Shown: positions 32,324 through 40,793 of the stretch, one piece after another
Position numbering within the stretch: the first letter of the stretch is position 1
How the letters are laid out: every line of letters begins with the position of its first letter
Assembly (NCBI RefSeq): GCF_000158915.1
Contig: NZ_GG657754.1
Location: forward strand, 10,739,064-10,803,063
DNA: 64,000 bases
Direction: 5' to 3'
Source: Streptomyces himastatinicus ATCC 53653
GTDB lineage: Bacteria > Actinomycetota > Actinomycetes > Streptomycetales > Streptomycetaceae
Program-made: the position numbers and the translations under genes
Notes under the pieces: generated by a model
Databases searched by the model: none
The model's input: the letters and a program-made list of their open reading frames with translations, nothing else
Told to the model about the DNA's origin: nothing

Positions 32324-33612
32324 CGCCGGTTTCCGGTTCCGATCGTCGACGCTTTCGCCTGGAGTCGCCGCAAAGCAGACTCAGGTGATGAGACGCCCTT
32401 GGCGACCTTCTCGATCTCGGCATCCATTTCCGCGGTGACCTGCTTCCACGTCGTGGTATTCGGTCCCGGCTGTGCTGTCTTGAGTTGGGCCCGGAACACG
32501 GCCATGGAAGCGTCGGTCGCGAGTTTCCCCTCGGTCCAGGCCGACTGGACAGCGGGAAGATCCCCGGACAGGTCGTACCATGCCTTCTGACTGTCAGGCC
32601 GGGCCATCCACCGGATGAACTTCCATGCGCCCTCACGGTTCTTGGCGTCCTTGAACACCGCCCAGTGTCCGCCGCCGATGTAGCTGGTATTGGACTTCGG
32701 GCCCGTCGGGAGCGGCGCGACCCCCACCTTGTCGTCGACGAAGGACTGTCCGCCGGCAGATTTCAGCAGACCTTGCTCCCATGGGCCGGAAATGAGTGCG
32801 GCAGTGGACCCGGCAACGAACTTTGGTTCAATCTCTCCGAGGCTCATCGGGCCGTTCGGGCTCGTGGTCTTCGAGGCGATGAACGATCGGTAAAATTGCA
32901 GTCCTTTGAGTGCCTCTGGTGTGTCGAAGGTGAACTTGCCCCCGTCCTTGTTCACGAGCCGGGCTCCGGCCTGCCACATGAACGGCAGCACGCTTTGCCA
33001 GCTCTGCGCCGCGCCGGTGGGCAGGGAGAGGCCCCACTTGGCGCCTTGCCGTTGGAGGGCCTTGAGGAAGGGGCGGTACTCGTCCCAGGTTTTCGGCGCG
33101 GACACACCTGCGGCCCGCGCCATGTCCTTGCGGTAGAAGAGGGAGCGGGTTTCCACATACCAGGGGACGCCGTACGTGGCTCCCTCGAAGGCGGTGCTCT
33201 TGACGGCACCGCGGTAGAAGATCGAGTCGTCGACAAGTTTCGGCGGGACTTGTTCCAGTCCACCTGTGGTCGCGAACGCCGCGAGGTCCGCGGTACCCAC
33301 CAGGGTGGCATCAGGGGTGTCTCCGGATGCGATCGCCGTTTCGACCTTTTTCCCGTAGTCCTGCCAGGGAACCGCGGTGACCCGCACCTTCGCTTCGGGA
33401 TTCGCCTTCTCGAAGCGCGCGGCCAGCTTGGGCAGCAGTTCGCCCTCCGTTCCCATCGCCCACACGGTGATGTCGCCGCTGGCCCGCGACGTGTCGATCG
33501 GAGGGCCTTTGTCGGTCTGTCCCTGCTTGGCGTCCGTGCGGCCGCAACCGGTCAGAACCAGGGCGGCGGTCAAACCGCCAACGAGTGTCTTCGCGATCTT
33601 TGATGTGAACAT
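32320..33612 (-). CDS. Extracellular sugar-binding lipoprotein of the ABC importer
   Basis: 430 aa. Type II signal peptide with lipobox LTGC (lipid-modified Cys about residue 23) following LVGGLTAALVLTGCGR. The mature part has the CUT1 binding-protein pattern: DITVWAMGTEGELLPKLAARF, VPWQDYGKK, GVPWYVETRSLFYRKDMA, AGSTAALISGPWE. It would capture glucuronides or glucuronate-containing oligosaccharides outside the cell; specificity is inferred from uidA. First gene of the operon, divergent from a TetR regulator. Confidence 0.9.
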   Translation of the reverse strand: MFTSKIAKTLVGGLTAALVLTGCGRTDAKQGQTDKGPPIDTSRASGDITVWAMGTEGELLPKLAARFEKANPEAKVRVTAVPWQDYGKKVETAIASGDTPDATLVGTADLAAFATTGGLEQVPPKLVDDSIFYRGAVKSTAFEGATYGVPWYVETRSLFYRKDMARAAGVSAPKTWDEYRPFLKALQRQGAKWGLSLPTGAAQSWQSVLPFMWQAGARLVNKDGGKFTFDTPEALKGLQFYRSFIASKTTSPNGPMSLGEIEPKFVAGSTAALISGPWEQGLLKSAGGQSFVDDKVGVAPLPTGPKSNTSYIGGGHWAVFKDAKNREGAWKFIRWMARPDSQKAWYDLSGDLPAVQSAWTEGKLATDASMAVFRAQLKTAQPGPNTTTWKQVTAEMDAEIEKVAKGVSSPESALRRLQAKASTIGTGNRR

Positions 33613-33699
33613 CGTCGTCCAGTCCCTCTCCACCTGATGGATGCGCGAGCGCTTCTTCAGCACGTCGTGGTGTGGGTGAGCGAGACCGTACATCGAAAA

Positions 33700-33722
33700 C
33701 CGAACAGGTGCCATAGTTTCGG
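33700..33722. promoter_or_regulatory. Inverted repeat in the glucuronide operon/TetR gap
   Basis: CCGAA (33700-33704) and TTCGG (33718-33722) are inverted arms around a 13-bp centre within the divergent promoter region. A candidate operator for the TetR gene at 33774; modest evidence. Confidence 0.35.
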
Positions 33723-33773
33723 CGAGGTGAACTCCGGCTCTGATAGGCGGGGCACCGCCATAGGGTTGACGCC

Positions 33774-34400
33774 ATGACCGAAGAGATGAGCGCTCGTCCA
33801 GCCGCCCGGCGGGGCCCGTACGCCAAGAGCGCGCGCCGCCGGGCCGAGATCGTCAGCTCCGCGACATCCGTCTTCGCGGCGCGCGGCTACCGAGGCGGCT
33901 CTCTGCGGGAGATCGCGAAGCAGATCGATCTCAGTCTGACCAGCGTGGTGCACCACTTTCCCACCAAGAGCGCACTCCTCGTGGCCGTCCTCGAGCGCGC
34001 CGATGCCGCGAGCATCGAGTCCTTCGAGTCGGACACCCGCACGAAGGGTGTGGCGAGCGCTGTTCTTCGATACGTTCGCCGCAATCTCGAACGGCCTGAG
34101 ATGCTGCGGCTCCTTGCCCTCATGGCCGCGGAATCCTCAGCTCCGGACCATCCCGCTCATGAGTGGTTCCGTGACAGGTACGAGAGGGTCATCGCCGGTA
34201 TCGCGATCGCCGTCCGTCGTGACCAGGACGAGGGCCGTATCTCCAACAGCAGGACTCCCAGGGACATCGCGGAGTCCCTCGTCGCCCTCTGGGACGGACT
34301 CCAGCTCCAGTGGCTCATCGACCCGCGCCGCGACCTTGTCGCCGGGGTGACGGCCGCGCTCGAGGACCTGCTGGGCATCCAGAACGCCCTCGACGCCTGA
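33774..34400 (+). CDS. TetR-family regulator, probable repressor of glucuronide use
   Basis: 208 aa. Helix-turn-helix at about 20-65 (EIVSSATSVFAARGYRGGS, LREIAKQIDLSLTSVVHHF), then a BetI-type (TetR_C_6-like) ligand domain. Divergent from the binding-protein gene, so it most likely represses the importer and beta-glucuronidase until a glucuronide is present, analogous to GusR/UidR. That role is inferred from position. Confidence 0.87.
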   Translation: MTEEMSARPAARRGPYAKSARRRAEIVSSATSVFAARGYRGGSLREIAKQIDLSLTSVVHHFPTKSALLVAVLERADAASIESFESDTRTKGVASAVLRYVRRNLERPEMLRLLALMAAESSAPDHPAHEWFRDRYERVIAGIAIAVRRDQDEGRISNSRTPRDIAESLVALWDGLQLQWLIDPRRDLVAGVTAALEDLLGIQNALDA

Positions 34401-34542
34401 TCCGCGCTGTCGCCCTGTGCCGAACCATGCCCGGGCTCGACGGCAATGTGCCAACCCGCTTGCCCAGCGCGATGTGCTCGCGATCGGGCTGACGGGGTGG
34501 CCTGCGGGGTGGGGGCACTGGCGCTACTCGAGGGCAGGGGAA

Positions 34543-35307
34543 TCAGTGGGGGTACAGGCCGCCGTCGAGGGTGATCACCTTGTTGGTGAGGTAGCCGTTG
34601 GTGACCATCGAGGTGGCCATCGCGGCGACTTCGTCGGGGGTTCCGAGGCGTCCTACGGGGATGGGTGCGGGCAGGCGGCCGCCCTCGCCTGCGTCGCCGG
34701 GCAGGATCCGGGTGCCTCCGATGAGCGCGGGGGCGAGGGAGTTGACCGTGACACCGGCATCGGCGACCCCGGCGGCCAGGGAATGGGTCAGCCCGTGGAG
34801 GGCGGCCTTGCTGGCGGCGTAGTGCGGACCCATGATGCCGCCGTTGAGGGCCGCGATCGAGGAGATGAACAGGATCCGGCCCCAGCCGCGCTCGACCATT
34901 CCGGGCAGTACGGCCTGGGTCATGAGGAAGGGCGCGCGCACGTTGACGGCCATGGTGGCGTCCCAGGTGTCGACGTTGATGTCGGTCCAGGCCAGCCGCT
35001 TCCCGATGCCCGCTCCCGCGATGAGCAGGTCGACGGGGCCGAGATCGTGCGAGGCGCGCTCCACCAGGCCGGTGGCGGCCGTCGCCTGGCTCAGGTCTGC
35101 CTGGAGGGTGACGGCGCGGCCGGGGCCGTGGAGCGTGTTGATCCGCGTGGCGGTTTCCTCGGCCTCCTGGCCGTGATGGCCGTAGGCGAGAGCGATCCGG
35201 GTGCCCGCGTCCGCGAGGCGCAGGGCGATGGCTGTTCCGATGCCGCCGGAGCCTCCGGTGATCAGGGCGGTGCGACCGGCGAGCGGGGTGGGGGCGGTGT
35301 CGTTCAT
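34543..35307 (-). CDS. Short-chain dehydrogenase/reductase (SDR)
   Basis: 254 aa. GGSGGIGTAIALRLADAG is the NADP-binding motif, NVRAPFLM the structural Asn segment, and SSIAALNGGIMGPHYAASK holds the catalytic Ser, Tyr and Lys. Closest in form to 3-oxoacyl-ACP-reductase-like SDRs of unknown substrate. It ends convergent to the TetR gene; the 142-bp gap shows nothing I can name. Confidence 0.88.
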   Translation of the reverse strand: MNDTAPTPLAGRTALITGGSGGIGTAIALRLADAGTRIALAYGHHGQEAEETATRINTLHGPGRAVTLQADLSQATAATGLVERASHDLGPVDLLIAGAGIGKRLAWTDINVDTWDATMAVNVRAPFLMTQAVLPGMVERGWGRILFISSIAALNGGIMGPHYAASKAALHGLTHSLAAGVADAGVTVNSLAPALIGGTRILPGDAGEGGRLPAPIPVGRLGTPDEVAAMATSMVTNGYLTNKVITLDGGLYPH

Positions 35308-35403
35308 GGCGTGCGTCTTTCTCGGGGTCGGTTCAGAGGGTGGTGGTGCCGGGGACCGGCAGACCGCCCTCGACGTACTGGGCACGTCCGCCGGTGAGGG
35401 AGG

Positions 35404-36666
35404 TCAGCGTGAGCTGGAGGCGGTCGGTTGCAATCCGGCCGCTGGAGCGTCGGCGGCGTCGGGTCGCTTGCGGCCACCGACGAGAATCGCGGCGAGCGAC
35501 GCCGCCACGGCGAGCGCGATGAGCGCGCACACGGCCACCCAGCCGAACCGGTCGAAGGCGCGGGCACCGAGCCACGACCCGACGCTCCCGCCGAGGAACG
35601 AGCAGGTCATGTACCCCGTGTTGAGGCGGCTGCGGAATTCGGCACGCAGGGCGAAGATGCGGGACTGGTTGGCGACCTGACCGCACTGCACCGCCACGTC
35701 GATCAGCAGCAGCCCGGCGGCCAGCGCGATGATCCCGCCGATGCCGCCCAGCGCACCGACGGCCAGGACAGCCGCCGCGGCGAGCCCGCCCACGGTGCAC
35801 CACAGATTGACGCGATCGGGGCCGTACCGGTCGACCCAGGCCCCGGCCGCGGGGGCGAAGAACATGCTGCCCGCGCCGACCAGCGCGAGGATGCCCACGG
35901 CCTGTGTGCCCATGTCGTAGCGCGGTCCGGTGATCAGCAGGGCGACGGCGGTCCATGCCGCGCTGAACCCTCCGAAGACGGTGACCTGGAAGAGCACCGA
36001 ACGGCGCAGCTCCTTCTCCGTACGCAGCATGCGCAGGGTGTCGGCGAGCAGTGCCGGATAGCGGTCACGGACAGCTGGAGTGGTCGTGGGCAGGACGAAT
36101 CCCAGAGCGACGGCGAGCAGCGCGGTGAGGACGGCGGCGAGCAGATAGGGGGCGCGCCAGCCCAGCTGCTCGCCCAGCACGCCGCTGAAGGTGCGCGCCA
36201 GCAGGATGCCGCCGATGAGCCCGGACTGAAGCGTGCCGATCACGCTGCCGCGCCGCGCGGGCTCGACCAGCCCGGCCGCCATGGGCAGCAGGATCTGCGG
36301 GACCACGGTGGCCAGGCCGACCAGGGTGCCCGCGGCGAGCAGGAGACCGGTGGCCGGGGCGAGACCGGCGGCCAGCAGAGCCAGGCTGGTCACCGCGAGC
36401 AGCACGGTGATCAACGGGCGGCGCGGCAGCCGGTCCCCGAGCGGGACCAGCAGGAAGATCCCGGCCGCGTATCCGAGCTGCGTCAGCGTCGCGAGGGTCG
36501 CGGCCGTGGCCGGGGAGACGCCGAAGCTCTGCGCGATGAGCGGGGTGATGGCCTGCGGGAAGTACGCGTTGGCCACGGTGACACCGCAGGCCACGGCCAT
36601 GAGGAGGGGCAGTCTGCGGCCGAGGCCCGCCGGTGCGGGCACGGTGGCTGATGTGTTCCGGGACAT
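35404..36666 (-). CDS. MFS transporter, probable drug/metabolite exporter
   Basis: 420 aa with about 12 membrane segments. Sequence blocks such as VTVANAYFPQAITPLIAQSFG, LVPLGDRLPRRPLI (loop 2-3 motif A) and NTGYMTCSFLGGSVGS resemble the YnfM/Bcr-like MFS exporters of Gram-positive bacteria. Divergent from a TetR gene with two palindromic operators between, the classic arrangement of a ligand-induced efflux pump. The substrate is unknown. The 96 bp between it and the SDR gene contains no gene I can support. Confidence 0.9.
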   Translation of the reverse strand: MSRNTSATVPAPAGLGRRLPLLMAVACGVTVANAYFPQAITPLIAQSFGVSPATAATLATLTQLGYAAGIFLLVPLGDRLPRRPLITVLLAVTSLALLAAGLAPATGLLLAAGTLVGLATVVPQILLPMAAGLVEPARRGSVIGTLQSGLIGGILLARTFSGVLGEQLGWRAPYLLAAVLTALLAVALGFVLPTTTPAVRDRYPALLADTLRMLRTEKELRRSVLFQVTVFGGFSAAWTAVALLITGPRYDMGTQAVGILALVGAGSMFFAPAAGAWVDRYGPDRVNLWCTVGGLAAAAVLAVGALGGIGGIIALAAGLLLIDVAVQCGQVANQSRIFALRAEFRSRLNTGYMTCSFLGGSVGSWLGARAFDRFGWVAVCALIALAVAASLAAILVGGRKRPDAADAPAAGLQPTASSSR

Positions 36667-36724
36667 GACGACCGAGGGCTCCTGTCGACTGTCGAGGGGC
36701 GGCCGGTGTGCCGCTTATTTCAAA

Positions 36725-36740
36725 CGAACCAGATGGTTCG
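36725..36740. promoter_or_regulatory. TetR operator palindrome 1
   Basis: CGAACCA-GA-TGGTTCG, a perfect 7-bp inverted repeat in the MFS/TetR divergent gap. It shares CGAACCAG with the second palindrome. Confidence 0.7.
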
Positions 36741-36780
36741 AACATCTACGCAGCGTCGCACGCGGTTGCGCGTAGGGTCA

Positions 36781-36796
36781 AACGAACCAGTTCGTT
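36781..36796. promoter_or_regulatory. TetR operator palindrome 2
   Basis: AACGAAC-CA-GTTCGTT, a perfect 7-bp inverted repeat 12 bp before the tetR ATG, so binding here would block its own expression. Confidence 0.72.
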
Positions 36797-36807
36797 ACCA
36801 TGGACGC

Positions 36808-37371
36808 ATGGCTTATGACTCCGCGGCGACCAAAGAGCGCATCATCACGGCCGCCACCGCCGAGTTCGCGGCGCACGGCGTAGCGGGCGCTCGCGTCGAC
36901 CGCATCGCCACCGCGGCCAAGGCCAACAAGCGCGCCCTCTACGACTACTTCGGCGACAAGAACAAGCTCTTCGCCGTCGTGCTGGAGCGCCGCCTCGCCG
37001 AGCTGGCCGAGGCCGTCCCGCCGTCGGAGGACCTGCCCGGCTATGCCGAGCAGCTCTTCGACTACCACCGGACCCACCCCGAGGCCCTGCGCCTGGTGAT
37101 GTGGGAGGCCCTGGAGGCGGGCGAGGGGCCTGTCCCCGCGGAGGAGGAGCGCACTCTGCACTACGGGGACAAGGTGGCCGCCGCGCAGGCCGGGGATCCG
37201 GACGACGACGCCCGGGCCCGCGTGTTCTTCACCCTCGCCCTCGCGAGCTGGAGCGTCGCCATGCCGCAACTGCGGCGCATGGTGCTCGGCCCCGACTTCG
37301 GCATGGACGAGCTCCGACAGGAGATCGCTCGTACGGTGGCGTCATTCCCTGCGAACACCTCGCGCCGCTGA
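36808..37371 (+). CDS. TetR-family repressor of the MFS exporter
   Basis: 187 aa. Helix-turn-helix in residues 8-54 (RIITAATAEFAAHGVAGAR, ATAAKANKRALYDYFGDK) and a TetR C-terminal ligand domain. Divergent from the MFS gene with operators on both sides of the promoter region, so autoregulation plus control of the exporter is very likely. A following AraC gene starts 52 bp downstream on the same strand. Confidence 0.88.
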   Translation: MAYDSAATKERIITAATAEFAAHGVAGARVDRIATAAKANKRALYDYFGDKNKLFAVVLERRLAELAEAVPPSEDLPGYAEQLFDYHRTHPEALRLVMWEALEAGEGPVPAEEERTLHYGDKVAAAQAGDPDDDARARVFFTLALASWSVAMPQLRRMVLGPDFGMDELRQEIARTVASFPANTSRR

Positions 37372-37423
37372 TGTCCCGCACCGACGGGCGAACTCTGCCA
37401 TCGATTCGAAGCGGGAGGCCGCA

Positions 37424-38416
37424 TTGGGCACGGCGCCCTTGTCCGACGCTCGATTGATCCGCTTCTCCACCGCGGGTATTCCCGAGCCGGACCGGGTGGC
37501 GTCCTGGGAGGCCCACAACACCGCCTCGGTGGCGCCGCTGCGGTGCCGCGCCCTGGAGTCCGGCTTCCACGCCTCCCGGGTCCGCACGACGATCGGCGCG
37601 CTCGACGTCCTGCGGACGATCGCGACATCGCACGTGATCGAGCGCGACGCCGGGCTCGTACGCGACCATCCTGTCGACCAGGTGGCGGTGCACATGATCC
37701 TGCGCGGTGAGTCCGCGTTCTGCACCAGCGACGGTGTCCTCACACTGCGCCCGGGGCAGGTTCTCCTCCGCGGCGACCAGCCGTTCCTGCACGGCTACAC
37801 CGGTGACCTGCACGACCTGGTGGTCGGGGTGCCGCGCTCCCTGTATGCCGAATTCACCCACGGGACACCGCCGTCCCGGCCCCAGGTCATCGACACCGAC
37901 GGCCCTTCAGGAGCTTGCGTGGCCGCTCTCGGGCGCCTGCTCGACGGGGCCGTCCGGTCGGAGACGTTCCCGAGGCCGGACGACGCGACGGTGCTGGAAC
38001 TGCTGGCAGTGCTGATCTCCGGACGGCGTGTGCCCCTGTCCGCGAGCGCCCACTACGCCGCCGCCCGTGAGGTGGTCGAGCGCCATCTGCACGACCCGGG
38101 GCTGAGCGCGACGTCCATCGCGGCACGGATCGGCATCAGCGAGCGTCACCTCTCCCGGGTGTTCGCCGCCCAGGACACGACCGTGCCGCAGTTCGTGCGC
38201 GCTCTGCGGCTGGACCGCGCCCACCGGATGCTGGCGACATCCGGAGGACGTGAGCGCCTCACGGTGGCCGAGGTCGCCCACCGGTGCGGTTTCGCCTCCG
38301 CGTCGCATTTCTCGACGAGCTTCGCCAAACGCTTCGGCATGCGTCCCACGGACCTCGCTCGGCAGGCCCGCGGCATGACCGCCGTCACGGCCGAGGGCGC
38401 GCGCCGAGCGGGATGA
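37424..38416 (+). CDS. AraC-family regulator with AraC-binding-2 (cupin-like) domain
   Basis: 330 aa from TTG 37424, chosen because GGGAGG lies 5 nt upstream. N-terminal ligand domain (about 30-200, with VRDHPVDQVAVHMILRGES) of the type found in NphR/FeaR-like regulators, then two AraC helix-turn-helix motifs (LSATSIAARIGISERHLSRVF and VAEVAHRCGFASASHFSTSF). It is convergent with the flavin-reductase/monooxygenase pair. NphR of Rhodococcus controls a similar two-component 4-nitrophenol monooxygenase, so regulation of that pair is plausible. Confidence 0.87.
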   Translation: MGTAPLSDARLIRFSTAGIPEPDRVASWEAHNTASVAPLRCRALESGFHASRVRTTIGALDVLRTIATSHVIERDAGLVRDHPVDQVAVHMILRGESAFCTSDGVLTLRPGQVLLRGDQPFLHGYTGDLHDLVVGVPRSLYAEFTHGTPPSRPQVIDTDGPSGACVAALGRLLDGAVRSETFPRPDDATVLELLAVLISGRRVPLSASAHYAAAREVVERHLHDPGLSATSIAARIGISERHLSRVFAAQDTTVPQFVRALRLDRAHRMLATSGGRERLTVAEVAHRCGFASASHFSTSFAKRFGMRPTDLARQARGMTAVTAEGARRAG

Positions 38417-38422
38417 CACGGA

Positions 38423-38452
38423 ACCGGCCCGGTAGTCGGCTACCGGGCCGGT
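38423..38452. terminator. Bidirectional terminator, perfect 13-bp stem
   Basis: ACCGGCCCGGTAG and CTACCGGGCCGGT flank a TCGG loop between the convergent AraC and flavin-reductase genes. Confidence 0.88.
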
Positions 38453-38477
38453 GCCCTGACCTTCGCGCCTCAGGTGT

Positions 38478-39002
38478 TCAGGACTGCTGGGCGCCCGCGG
38501 ACAGGGCTCCGAACGAGCCGCGGAAGAACAGCAGGGGAGCGGCGTCCGGGTGGCCTGCCGGCGCCACCACACGGCCCACGGCCAACAGGTGGTCGCCGAT
38601 CGGATACTCCTCGACCAGGTCGCACTCGACATGGCCCACTGTGCCGTCGAGCAGGGGAGCGCCGGTGACCTCGCGACGCCACCCCACCCCCGTGAACTTG
38701 TCGCCGCCGCTGCGGGCGAACGCCGTGGCGAGTTCGGCCTGGTCCTCGGCGAGGATGTTGACCGCGAACCGGCCGGCCTCCCGGATCGTCGGGTAGCTCT
38801 TGGAGGTGACCGTTACAGCGAACGCCACCAGCGGCGGGTCCAGCGACAGGCTCATGAAGGACTGGCAGGTCAGGCCGGTCGGACGGCCGTCGAGCGAGGC
38901 GGTGACGATCGTGATGCCGGAGCAGAACCTGCCGAGCACATCACGGAATCGGGCCGTATCGAAGTCGGGGGTGGCATCGGGGGCGGTGAGCCCGGTCTTC
39001 AT
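38478..39002 (-). CDS. Flavin reductase (HpaC/NphA2-like) of a two-component monooxygenase
   Basis: 174 aa. Typical short flavin reductase: FRDVLGRFCSGITIVTA, GLTCQSFMSLSLDPPLVAF, FAVNILAEDQAELATAFA, and GRVVAPAGHPDAAPLLFFRG. The ATG at 39002 shares one base with the monooxygenase stop (TGATG), so the two are coupled. It supplies reduced FMN or FAD to the oxygenase. About 148 bp of this gene (38707-38855) recur, nearly identical, as a broken copy at 53859-54006. Confidence 0.92.
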   Translation of the reverse strand: MKTGLTAPDATPDFDTARFRDVLGRFCSGITIVTASLDGRPTGLTCQSFMSLSLDPPLVAFAVTVTSKSYPTIREAGRFAVNILAEDQAELATAFARSGGDKFTGVGWRREVTGAPLLDGTVGHVECDLVEEYPIGDHLLAVGRVVAPAGHPDAAPLLFFRGSFGALSAGAQQS

Positions 39003-40309
39003 CAGGCACCCGCCTTCGCCGTGTCGCCGTTCACGGCGGCGGACCCGGTGTCGGCCGCGGTCCGGAGCTGGCGCGCGGCCTCCAACTCGGCGGCAGCGAA
39101 ACGACGGTTCATGAGGTCTCGCGTCATCGTGGCGGGGTGGGTGCGGTAGGCGCTGAAGTCCCTCCAGTAGCGCTCGGTACGGGACTCCTGGCGGAGCGCG
39201 CTCGATCCGCCGGTGCGGACCAGGAGGTCCATCGCCTCGGTGGCGTAGCGTCCGCCTTGCGCGCACAGGTTCGTCAGGCGCAGGTCGTCGGCCGGGCCGA
39301 ACTCCGCCTCGCCCCTCGCCTCGCGCTCACAGAGGTCGTGATACAGCTCGCCCACCTGTTGCAGCACCGCCGCGGCGGCGTCGAGCAGGGAGCACGCCTC
39401 GCCGTACCACTGCTGGTACTGGGCGTCGTCCGCGCGCAGCCCGTGCGGGCTCCACATCGGCTTCTTCTCCAGCAGCGCCGACCGGTACTCGTCGAGCATG
39501 GCGCGACCGATGCCGGTCGCGACGGCGAGAGTCTCGCCGAAGAAGAAGCCCGTGAGACGCCCCGCGTACATCGGGTTGCCGTGCAGAGCCATGCCGACGG
39601 GCTCGGCCCACATGTGGTCCTGCCCCTCGGCCTCGCGCACATTGCCTCGTGGCACCACGGCGTTCTCCATGCGGATGGAGGGCGAGCCGCTGCCCCGCAG
39701 GCCGATGCCGTCACCCCAGTCGTCGAGCACCGTGTAGCACGACCGCGGCACCACGGCTATGCCGAAGCGGGGCGTGCCGTCCTCGCCGGGCGGCAACGCG
39801 ACGCTGCCGAGCGCGTGGGTCGAGTACGGAGCCCCCGAGTTGTAACTCCAGGTGCCCGTCAGCTCCCAGCCGTCGGCGTGGGGAACCGCGCGGACCGACG
39901 GGACGACGCGGTGCGGCGCGATGAAGTGTCCGTCCTTGCCCATCGCCTCGGCCTGGGCCTCAGGACCGAACTGCGAGCAGAACGCGAGCGCATGCCCCGA
40001 GCCGAGGGCCAGACACCAGCCCGTGGAGGGGCAGCCCCGGGCGATCTCGACGATCACCCGGTAGAACTCGGACACCCGCAGCTCGTAGCCGCCGAAGGTC
40101 CGGGGCTGGAGCATGCGGTAGAAGCCGTCCCGCTGGAAGATTTCGTGGGTCTCCTGCGAGTAGTACGTCCGCCGCTCCGTCGCCTCCTGCTCGGAGCGGA
40201 GGTGATCACGCAGGTCGCGGGCCCGCCGCACGAAGTCGTCGACGGTGAGGCCGGGTTCGGGCCGGGCCAGCACGTGGCCCATCGGACGAAGGTCGTCAAC
40301 GGTGGTCAT
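39002..40309 (-). CDS. Flavin-dependent monooxygenase, acyl-CoA dehydrogenase fold (HsaA/HpaB-like)
   Basis: 435 aa from the second of two adjacent ATGs (40309), giving AAGGAG proper spacing. Acyl-CoA-dehydrogenase-like architecture: N-terminal helices (QRDGFYRMLQPRTFGGYE), IARGCPSTGWCLALGSGHA, then LTGTWSYNSGAPYSTHALG and DDWGDGIGLRGSGSPSI. Members of this group (HsaA, 4-hydroxyphenylacetate and nitrophenol monooxygenases) hydroxylate phenols with reduced flavin supplied by a separate reductase, here encoded by the coupled next gene. The substrate is unknown; a phenol is likely. Confidence 0.88.
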   Translation of the reverse strand: MTTVDDLRPMGHVLARPEPGLTVDDFVRRARDLRDHLRSEQEATERRTYYSQETHEIFQRDGFYRMLQPRTFGGYELRVSEFYRVIVEIARGCPSTGWCLALGSGHALAFCSQFGPEAQAEAMGKDGHFIAPHRVVPSVRAVPHADGWELTGTWSYNSGAPYSTHALGSVALPPGEDGTPRFGIAVVPRSCYTVLDDWGDGIGLRGSGSPSIRMENAVVPRGNVREAEGQDHMWAEPVGMALHGNPMYAGRLTGFFFGETLAVATGIGRAMLDEYRSALLEKKPMWSPHGLRADDAQYQQWYGEACSLLDAAAAVLQQVGELYHDLCEREARGEAEFGPADDLRLTNLCAQGGRYATEAMDLLVRTGGSSALRQESRTERYWRDFSAYRTHPATMTRDLMNRRFAAAELEAARQLRTAADTGSAAVNGDTAKAGA

Positions 40310-40616
40310 CATCGCTCCTTGTTCTCGCCACATGTCCCGCCTGCCGTACCTGCACATGGCGGGGCCGCCGGGCGGGCGGCAACGCGTGGGGCTCCGTGGC
40401 CGCGCGAATCCCGGTACGGACGAGTCTCAGCGCGTCGGCGCGCACCCGGCGAAGGATCGGGCCGAACACGGCGGAAACGCGAAGAGATGGCGGATCGGCA
40501 CCTGCAAAGAGCACACGGGAGCCCCTCCGTTATCGGGGGCTGGTTCGGGCCGGTGGATGCCGCGCGGCCGGTTCCCGCTGGAGCTGGAGCTGGAGCTTGG
40601 GTACGGCGGAAATGCT
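40310..40616. other. Intergenic region, no gene seen
   Basis: Divergent gap upstream of the monooxygenase and GNAT genes. It contains a small AGCCCC...GGGGCT inverted repeat (40520-40541) and a run of GGAGCT-like triplets, but no reading frame with a convincing start. A promoter for the monooxygenase operon presumably lies near its left end. Confidence 0.4.
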
Positions 40617-40646
40617 TTGAGCGAGGCGCCACCCCGCTGCTACGTT
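40617..40646 (+). promoter_or_regulatory. Candidate promoter of the leader-GNAT-infA transcript
   Basis: TTGAGC (40617-40622), an 18-bp spacer and TACGTT (40641-40646) would start transcription near 40653, about 20 nt before the leader ORF ribosome site. Confidence 0.45.
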
Positions 40647-40685
40647 CGCGGTGGACCGTGCAGTCGTCGTAGGGAGGTGAGGCCC

Positions 40686-40739
40686 GTGAACACAGTCACC
40701 CATGGGTGCTCCCTCACCCCGTCACGGTCCGGCGGCTGA
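40686..40739 (+). CDS. 17-residue leader ORF with perfect Shine-Dalgarno
   Basis: GGAGGTGA (40673-40680) is a full 8-nt complement of the 16S rRNA tail, 5 nt before GTG 40686. The frame encodes MNTVTHGCSLTPSRSGG and stops at 40737-40739, 54 bp before the GNAT gene. GGTGAGG (40676-40682) can pair with CCTCACC (40712-40718), so the ribosome site could be hidden in a hairpin within the ORF. It looks like a translated regulatory leader; no known family recognised. Confidence 0.5.
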   Translation: MNTVTHGCSLTPSRSGG

Positions 40740-40793
40740 CGTTCGGTGTCGCCAGGAGCGCCTGAGATCGAGGCACTCCTGAAGGAGACTCCG

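Noticed and set aside
35333-35403. Frame ending GGLPVPGTTTL between SDR and MFS genes
   Set aside because: It looks vaguely like a protein C-terminus, but it is short, has no start and no recognisable family.
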